Shown one piece after another: positions 59,330-64,000 of a DNA stretch of 64,000 nucleotides. Position numbers and translations under genes: made by a program. The DNA lies in NCBI GenBank assembly GCA_003223645.1, contig QHVT01000003.1, forward strand, positions 434,001-498,000, in the 5' to 3' direction. The notes beneath the pieces were generated by a model. It did not search any database. It was not told the origin of the DNA and saw only the letters and a list, made by a program, of their open reading frames with translations. Position 1 is the stretch's first letter. Each line of letters begins with the position of its first letter. Origin of the DNA: Acidobacteriota bacterium (GTDB lineage Bacteria > Acidobacteriota > Thermoanaerobaculia > Gp7-AA8).

Positions 59330-60908
59330 GCGCTGTCCCGGCCAAGTCTTCCGCGAGATCAGCCGGGACATCTAACGCGTCGGCGATGACGCGGTCAAGT
59401 TCCTCGGTACCTCCCCGCTCGATGAGCCGCCCGATCGCCTTGATTGTCTCGGCCGGAGGCAAGGGAAGGTTGCGCAGCTCTGCCGCGCTCACCTGCGTGT
59501 TGCCATTGGAGATGCGGAAGAACCGGTCGATGATTGCGCTGTTCAGGAGCGCGGCGAGTCCCAACGCCTCGGCATGCGTCAGCTTGCCCTTAGGTCGGTG
59601 CACGTAGTTGAGATGATTCTCGAGTCCGATCATGCTGCCGGGCAACTGGCCCTCGAAGAGGGGAGCGGCGACGATGCGGCGGTGCTCCTCCTTCGCGCTG
59701 AAGCGTCGCATGACGACGTACGTCGCATTTGGTAGCAGCAGGTACTTCGAGTCGGCGCGGTTCGCGATGTACTGGCGTTTATTCGAGCCATCGACTGGCC
59801 ACCGGATATCCATTCTTCGCACATGCTGGAGCCAGAGCAGCGGTACCTCCTTCGTGCCGTTGGGCTTCTCGTGGAGGAACTCCAGCGCGCGGAAGGCAAC
59901 CACGGGACCGGTGGAGACGCTCAGGCCGAGCGTGTGTAGCGTTTCCGGCCAAGACCTGATGAAGGTGAGCACGCGGTCGTCCACGTCGGTGGTCGGGATG
60001 TGCACTGCGAGGTCACGGGAGCGCAGGTCGACGACGTCGCGGACTGGGACGCTGCGGGTGGTGCAGTGGTCGAGGTCGCGGACACCTGCGCTCGTCGTGA
60101 TGGTGACCGGTGACTCGACGCGTGTACGGCGCGCCCGCATAATGACGTTCTCCTGGAGGATTTCGTCCTTGCGGAAGGCATCCTTACGTGACCCGAAGAG
60201 ATGGATTGCCTCCGGCAGTACGTTCGCGAAGAGAACTTCGCGGAAGCGACGGAAGTATTCGCCGGTCGTGAAGCTGCGCGGCGTGATCGTTACCATCACG
60301 CCGTCCTTGCGCAGCAAGCTGGCCATGATCGCCATGAAGATCGCGTAGATGTTCGGTTGGCCGTGCACGATGTGCGCTGCGGCTCTAGCGCGACGATCAT
60401 CCTTGAGGAGCTTGAAGTATGGCGGGTTTGCGATCGCGATGTCGTAGCGCTCGCGATGCTCGTTGAAGAGCGAGGGTTGGAGGTATGAAGCATTCTCCAG
60501 GACGAAGTCGTCACGGTGCACGCGGAACGTACAGGCAATGTCGTGATCACCGAGCCACTCAGCGGTGTGCGTGAGCACGTGCTCGCATACGGTCGCGAGC
60601 CGTGGGTGCAGCTCGTACACGTCGATGTGGATCGTCGCTGCACGGCCGACGAGCCGCTCGCAGACTAAGGCGGTCAGAATTGCGGTGCCCGCGCCCGGCT
60701 CAAGGATTCTCACTTCGCGTCCAACCGGTAGCGCGAGATTGGCCATGAATGCGGCGACCTCTGGCGGCGTGAAGAACTGGCCAAGTGCGCGGCGCTCGTC
60801 CATCGAGGCACTCGCACAGTACTCAGTGAACGCGCGTGCCGCGAACGCCGAAGGACTTTCCTGCGGTGTTGCTTCTTCCTCGCGTTGCGTCGCTGTCGAA
60901 CGCCTCAC
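59316..60908 (-). CDS. N6-adenine DNA methyltransferase of the BsuBI/PstI-like system
   Basis: This protein of 530 residues has the SAM motif ILEPGAGTAILTAL (EPGAGTA at about 70-76) and the catalytic NPPYFKL (about 161-164), both diagnostic of N6-adenine methyltransferases. The C-terminal target-recognition region has GSMIGLENHLNYVHRPKGKL. The open frame continues upstream to 61391, but that section is a broken isomerase gene. A GTG at 60908 preceded by GGAGG with a 7 nt spacer is the credible start. It protects host DNA from the endonuclease encoded downstream. Confidence 0.9.
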   Translation of the reverse strand: MRRSTATQREEEATPQESPSAFAARAFTEYCASASMDERRALGQFFTPPEVAAFMANLALPVGREVRILEPGAGTAILTALVCERLVGRAATIHIDVYELHPRLATVCEHVLTHTAEWLGDHDIACTFRVHRDDFVLENASYLQPSLFNEHRERYDIAIANPPYFKLLKDDRRARAAAHIVHGQPNIYAIFMAIMASLLRKDGVMVTITPRSFTTGEYFRRFREVLFANVLPEAIHLFGSRKDAFRKDEILQENVIMRARRTRVESPVTITTSAGVRDLDHCTTRSVPVRDVVDLRSRDLAVHIPTTDVDDRVLTFIRSWPETLHTLGLSVSTGPVVAFRALEFLHEKPNGTKEVPLLWLQHVRRMDIRWPVDGSNKRQYIANRADSKYLLLPNATYVVMRRFSAKEEHRRIVAAPLFEGQLPGSMIGLENHLNYVHRPKGKLTHAEALGLAALLNSAIIDRFFRISNGNTQVSAAELRNLPLPPAETIKAIGRLIERGGTEELDRVIADALDVPADLAEDLAGTAHGET

Positions 60909-60930
60909 CAGACAGCCTCCTTCAAGCGAT

Positions 60931-60948
60931 GGTACCTCGGTACCTCGC
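60931..60948. repeat. GGTACCTC direct repeat before the methyltransferase gene
   Basis: GGTACCTCGGTACCTCG contains two 8-bp direct repeats, each with the palindrome GGTACC, about 25-40 bp upstream of the methyltransferase GTG. It resembles a dimer-binding site such as those used in restriction-modification control, but no controller gene is seen. Confidence 0.4.
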
Positions 60949-60974
60949 GAAGATCGAGAACATCGGTGCGTAGT

Positions 60975-61379
60975 GAGCGCACCGTCTAAGAGCACCTGCA
61001 ACTCCGCGATCGTGCGTCCGGTCGTCTTTCGGTTATCCATGTTCTCCAGGCAGAGACGCTCGCCAAGTTGCCCGCCAGAGCGACGGCGTCTGCAACAGTT
61101 CTGGATGCACGATGACCGGCCACGAGTCGGGCAATACGAGCAGGAACTCGAACACCGCGTGTTCGTCCAGAGTCTGCAGCTTGCTCGGCGCATGGAAGGA
61201 GACGTACTCGAACCCTCGAGATCCAGACTCGGGATCGCGTCAACGAGCAACGGCAGCTCGTGATCCCGCAACGCAGAAAGCTCCACGGCGTCAATCCGCG
61301 GCACATCGCGCTGGACAGCCAACCCTGTAGCGAAATCGCCCTTGGCCAGTGCGCCGGTCGAGAACCCAATCGGTTTCAT
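60975..61379 (-). pseudogene. Frameshifted, truncated sugar-phosphate isomerase/epimerase (TIM-barrel)
   Basis: Frame A begins MKPIGFSTGALAKGDFATGL and runs to ELPLLVDAIPSLDLE. Frame B continues GFEYVSFHAPSKLQTLDEHA through LVLPDSWPVIVHPELLQTPS to a stop. Frame A then resumes with RLCLENMDNRKTTGRTIAEL. Read together this is the front half of an AP-endonuclease-2/xylose-isomerase-like TIM barrel (VSFHAPS, IVHPE, IENMDxRK). Two frameshifts and a missing C-terminal half make it a pseudogene. It was absorbed as a false 5' extension of the methyltransferase frame. Confidence 0.7.
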
Positions 61380-61409
61380 CAGAACACTCAAAGTCGCGAA
61401 TCAGCATCT

Positions 61410-62090
61410 TCAGTTCTGGATGGACATCGAAAAAGAGCCGTGTGATGCCTTGCCGGACCGTTGGCTGACGTCTCGCAGTCCTGCGTAAGTCGGATCATCG
61501 AGCGCATCTTCGAACCGGACTGTTTCGAGCTTCGTGCATGCATCAGGGTCGGCGAGGGCATGCAGGAACTGATCGTACGACGAGAAGATGTCGTCCGCGA
61601 TATCGTTGTCGCCGGCTTCGAGCACGACGCGAGCGAGTAGCTCCAGCGGCGGGACGTCGGTCTGGCTCCGAATCAGGTCGGCGAGCATGAGGAAGTACTG
61701 CTCATCATTCTCCACCTGGTGGAGTTCAGGCGGTGCGAAAAGGTCGCCCGAAAAGGCAGCAAGCAAGCCCCAGATGAAGAGCAGCTTTCGTGAAAAGCGC
61801 AGCTTCACGTTCCGAATCCCCCAGCCCTGCCGGCTGCGCTCCCACATCTTCGAGGCGTAATCAGACGCCATCGTTCGCCAGTAGCGAACGACATCGTTGA
61901 GCAGAAAGTGCGGGACGACCTGTCTCCGCCCGCTTCTGCTGCGGACCGAGCGATCGTGAAGGACGTACCGTGCGAGGATGTTGCGAATGACCCGCTCTCG
62001 CACGACGGCAGCCGATGTCAATTTGCTTTCCGCGAAGTCATCGATCCTTTCGGCGATGTCAATTTGCTTTCCGCGAAAGCAGTAGTGCAT
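61410..62090 (-). pseudogene. C-terminal part of a nucleotidyltransferase-like protein, 5' end lost
   Basis: The frame contains VPHFLLNDVVRYWRTMASDY, ASKMWERSRQGWGIRNVKLR and FSRKLLFIWGLLA, which I recognise as the C-terminal helical region of uncharacterised nucleotidyltransferase-domain proteins. The expected N-terminal GS-x-D-x-D catalytic segment is missing. The apparent start (MHYCFRGKQIDIAER) lies in a 21-bp duplicated sequence shared with the tail of the upstream ATPase gene, suggesting a recombination or deletion junction. The remaining 226 codons are open and might still be translated. Confidence 0.5.
62013..62078. repeat. Direct duplication at a gene junction
   Basis: CGATGTCAATTTGCTTTCCGCGAA occurs twice, about 41-43 bp apart (near 62015 and 62056). 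One copy forms the last codons and stop of the ATPase gene; both lie at the start of the nucleotidyltransferase-like fragment. A tandem duplication at a deletion breakpoint is the simplest reading. Confidence 0.7.
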
Positions 62091-63768
62091 CGGCGACTTG
62101 CCGAGCGTCCGCGGGACGACTGGACATCGCCAGCGTGAGGAGAATGCGCGTCATGGCCGAGCGCAAGATATGCGGCGCGCTCGGCGCCTCTTGGAAGATC
62201 GACAGCAGTTCGCCGAACGCCTGCAGCGCCTGGCGCGGCTTCATCAACCGGACGAATAGCTGAATGCGCTGGCTGAGTGCGCGACAACGCCACAACGTCG
62301 TCTCGCCACGAACCGGCCACCCGCGCTCCTCGCGGGCGGCGACCTCGAGCACCTCGCGCAGCGCGCGATCGGCCCGCACCATCGATCCGCCGAGGAGTTC
62401 CGCCTCAGCTAGCGAGAGTTCGATCTCCGCGTAGCGGCGCGTGAGGTCCGTCGTGCCGGTGTGCGACGGCGCGAGCACCTCGCGCGCGCCGTCCAGAGCG
62501 ACGCACTGTTGGTGAAAGGCTGCCGCGTTGCGCGCAAGCTCGTAGCCGCCGTTGTAGAAGTCGAACGCGGCGCGGCTGCGACCCAACGCGGAGCTGAGGC
62601 GGCCGCCGAGCAACGTGTCGTCGAAGACCGCGGAATCGAGATGCGCGACGATGCGCGACCCGGCTTCGACGAATGCGCCTTGCTTAGCCACCGCCAAGCG
62701 CGCTGACAACATCATGATCTCGTGTGCGAAGGTCGATTGCGGGCCAGAGATCGATTCCGAGATGATCGCTTTCGCGCAGAGATACAGGCGCGCGGCCTCC
62801 ATGTCTGAAGGTTGCAGTTCCGTGATGCGCTGCACCTGCGCGGCGTCGATCTCGAAGCCGCCAAACGCTGCGGCGGTCAGGTACGGCAGCACTATGCGAC
62901 CGTCCGCACGATCGAGCACGCTGCCGATGCGGCTTTCGAGGAAGTGGTCGAGGACCGCGGGCAAGCGGGTCAGCTCGCGCTCGAATCCAGGCACGTCGTT
63001 GACGCGGACCCGCTCGTTGTAGCGCGTTACGTAACCCCCGTCGATCGCCCAGAGGAGGACGTTGGTGACGAACAGCGCGTTGCCACCGGCCTTGCGGTAG
63101 ATTGCGTGCGCGAAGTCCTTGCGTTGCTCCGCGCTGACGCGTGACTCTAGCGCGGCCGCCAGCTCGGTCTCACTCAACGGACAAATATCGGCGAAGGCAA
63201 CTCGCTGAGTGTCGGTGCGCAAGCGGTCGAGCAGCTCGCCGAAGCGAGGGTTGTCGTAGCCAGTGCGGTACTCGAGCAGCAGGCGCATATCGCCCCATCC
63301 GATATCGCCGATCGCGGAGAACAACAGTTCGAGAGCGCGCACGACGCGGGGCGCGAGGTGATGCGCGTTGCTGATCAGCAGCATGCGCCGCCGCGGGTTC
63401 TGGGACAGCAATCTCGCGCAAAGGAACGTGAGCACTTCGACGTCGACTGCGTGCAGCTCGCCGTCCGCAAGCAGCCGCGCGACGACCTCGGCATCGGTGC
63501 GCCGGTCGTCGGTGAGAAGGCGCTCCAGCGATGCTGCGAGCAACTCGCGGTCAGGAGGCTCCGCCGCCTCGCCGAATTCGGGGACGATCAGCCACCAGAG
63601 CATGCGAAAAAAGACGCTTTCGCTGCTGTCCGGCGTGGCGGTGATCGTCAAGCATCGGTAGTCGCGCTGCGTGTGCAACGACGTGCAGAGCTTCAGGCAA
63701 AGGTACGTCTTGCCGACGCCACCCTCGCCGCCGATTACCAGCACATTGGGGGCCCGCCGGATCGGCAA
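62059..63768 (-). CDS. AAA/STAND-type ATPase with TPR-like C-terminus, 5' part out of frame
   Basis: About 569 residues are open. Near the start is Walker A VIGGEGGVGKTYLCLKL. A Walker-B-like RRMLLISNAHHLAPRV and a sensor region ADICPLSETELAAALESRVS follow, with winged-helix and alpha-solenoid-like stretches to the C-terminus (GGSMVRADRALREVLEVAAR, VRLMKPRQALQAFGELLSIF). The only start in frame is a TTG at 63768, with no good ribosome-binding site and placed directly before the P-loop. The gene's real 5' end lies in another frame that continues past the window. STAND ATPases of this shape are common regulators or defence proteins. Confidence 0.6.
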   Translation of the reverse strand: MPIRRAPNVLVIGGEGGVGKTYLCLKLCTSLHTQRDYRCLTITATPDSSESVFFRMLWWLIVPEFGEAAEPPDRELLAASLERLLTDDRRTDAEVVARLLADGELHAVDVEVLTFLCARLLSQNPRRRMLLISNAHHLAPRVVRALELLFSAIGDIGWGDMRLLLEYRTGYDNPRFGELLDRLRTDTQRVAFADICPLSETELAAALESRVSAEQRKDFAHAIYRKAGGNALFVTNVLLWAIDGGYVTRYNERVRVNDVPGFERELTRLPAVLDHFLESRIGSVLDRADGRIVLPYLTAAAFGGFEIDAAQVQRITELQPSDMEAARLYLCAKAIISESISGPQSTFAHEIMMLSARLAVAKQGAFVEAGSRIVAHLDSAVFDDTLLGGRLSSALGRSRAAFDFYNGGYELARNAAAFHQQCVALDGAREVLAPSHTGTTDLTRRYAEIELSLAEAELLGGSMVRADRALREVLEVAAREERGWPVRGETTLWRCRALSQRIQLFVRLMKPRQALQAFGELLSIFQEAPSAPHILRSAMTRILLTLAMSSRPADARQVADALLLSRKAN

Positions 63769-64000
63769 GGCTCGCGATCCATGCTGACGTCGTGTCGCTG
63801 CGAAGGTCGTCGATGAGAGTACCGATGCCGTGCTGCGCGAGTTCGCCGAGCGAGACGGTGAACTGGCCGGAGGTCTTGCAGTCGACGCTCAAGGCGATCC
63901 GCGCACCGTCCGGCAGCGCGGAGAGCAACTGCGGCGAGATCGTGCAGACCGTCTTGCCCTGCGACTTGCGAGTGGATGGCGTACAGGCGCCGCGAAGGTG
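63769..64000 (-). pseudogene. Upstream part of the ATPase gene, shifted by one base
   Basis: From the right edge the minus strand is open as QLLSALPDGARIALSVDCKT, SGQFTVSLGELAQHG and TLIDDLRSDTT. The Walker-A frame is one base further, as QHGSRALPIRRAPNVLVIGG. The two join near 63785-63800 if one base is gained or lost. The 5' frame itself runs on to a stop at 63551 as nonsense. This is either a real frameshift, in line with the other broken genes nearby, or a sequencing error. Confidence 0.5.

Overview
The window is GC-rich chromosomal DNA of a Gram-negative bacterium: it encodes outer-membrane barrels, a POTRA-type protein, periplasmic and lipoprotein-like products, sigma-54 regulation and PhoP/PhoQ-like two-component genes. 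The many small palindromic repeats, including one that reads out a GQAFQPA-type peptide, and the DUF885 and dockerin-like secreted proteins suggest an Acidobacteriota-type genome. That assignment is inference, since no rRNA is present. About 57.6 kb is well-organised chromosome. The last 6 kb, on the right, looks like a decaying defence or accessory island.

Layout. 0-4.6 kb: a partial membrane TPR protein, then divergently a GntR/YtrA-type regulator with an ABC-2 exporter. 4.6-8.2 kb (minus): the translation operon thrS-infC-rpmI-rplT. It is headed by a threonine-rich leader peptide and an attenuator hairpin, and infC starts with AUU. 8.2-10.75 kb (minus): a BlaI/BlaR1-like pair. 10.75-11.7 kb: simple-repeat DNA with no credible gene. 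11.7-14.35 kb (minus): a small membrane protein and an OpuB/Osm-type ABC importer. 14.5-17.6 kb (minus): a LolD/MacB-type ABC exporter, divergent from a PhoP/PhoQ-like pair (17.7-19.4 kb). 19.4-23.5 kb (minus): a porin, a MauL-like cupredoxin-fold protein and a GGDEF/EAL protein. 23.6-30.9 kb (plus): a membrane glycosyltransferase, envelope proteins, a histidine kinase and an NtrC-type regulator, with a sigma-54 promoter and matching upstream palindromes.

31.0-37.7 kb (plus) is the most striking locus. It is a tightly overlapping operon encoding a ferritin-like protein, a LodA-like quinoprotein oxidase split into two adjacent polypeptides, a radical SAM/SPASM maturase, a LodB/halogenase-like flavoprotein and a 2-oxoglutarate/Fe(II) hydroxylase. 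37.7-46.1 kb holds secreted proteins, tRNA-Val, a wHTH-TPR membrane regulator, a TPR protein, a TPR-GGDEF protein and a frameshifted small gene. 46.2-57.6 kb holds a secreted glycoside-hydrolase-like multidomain protein, a DUF885 peptidase, a MarR regulator, a large subtilase, and a YCII/ECF-sigma pair. 57.8-64 kb holds a BsuBI/PstI-like restriction-modification pair among broken genes: a nuclease N-terminus, a sugar-phosphate isomerase, a nucleotidyltransferase tail and a frameshifted ATPase.

Two themes cross the whole window. First, several families of palindromic mini-elements sit between genes, abut stop codons (repeatedly TAG), and are carried in frame inside at least four genes without breaking them. 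Second, several regulator genes appear to be transcribed as leaderless mRNAs, with a -10 box only 6-9 nt before the ATG or GTG.
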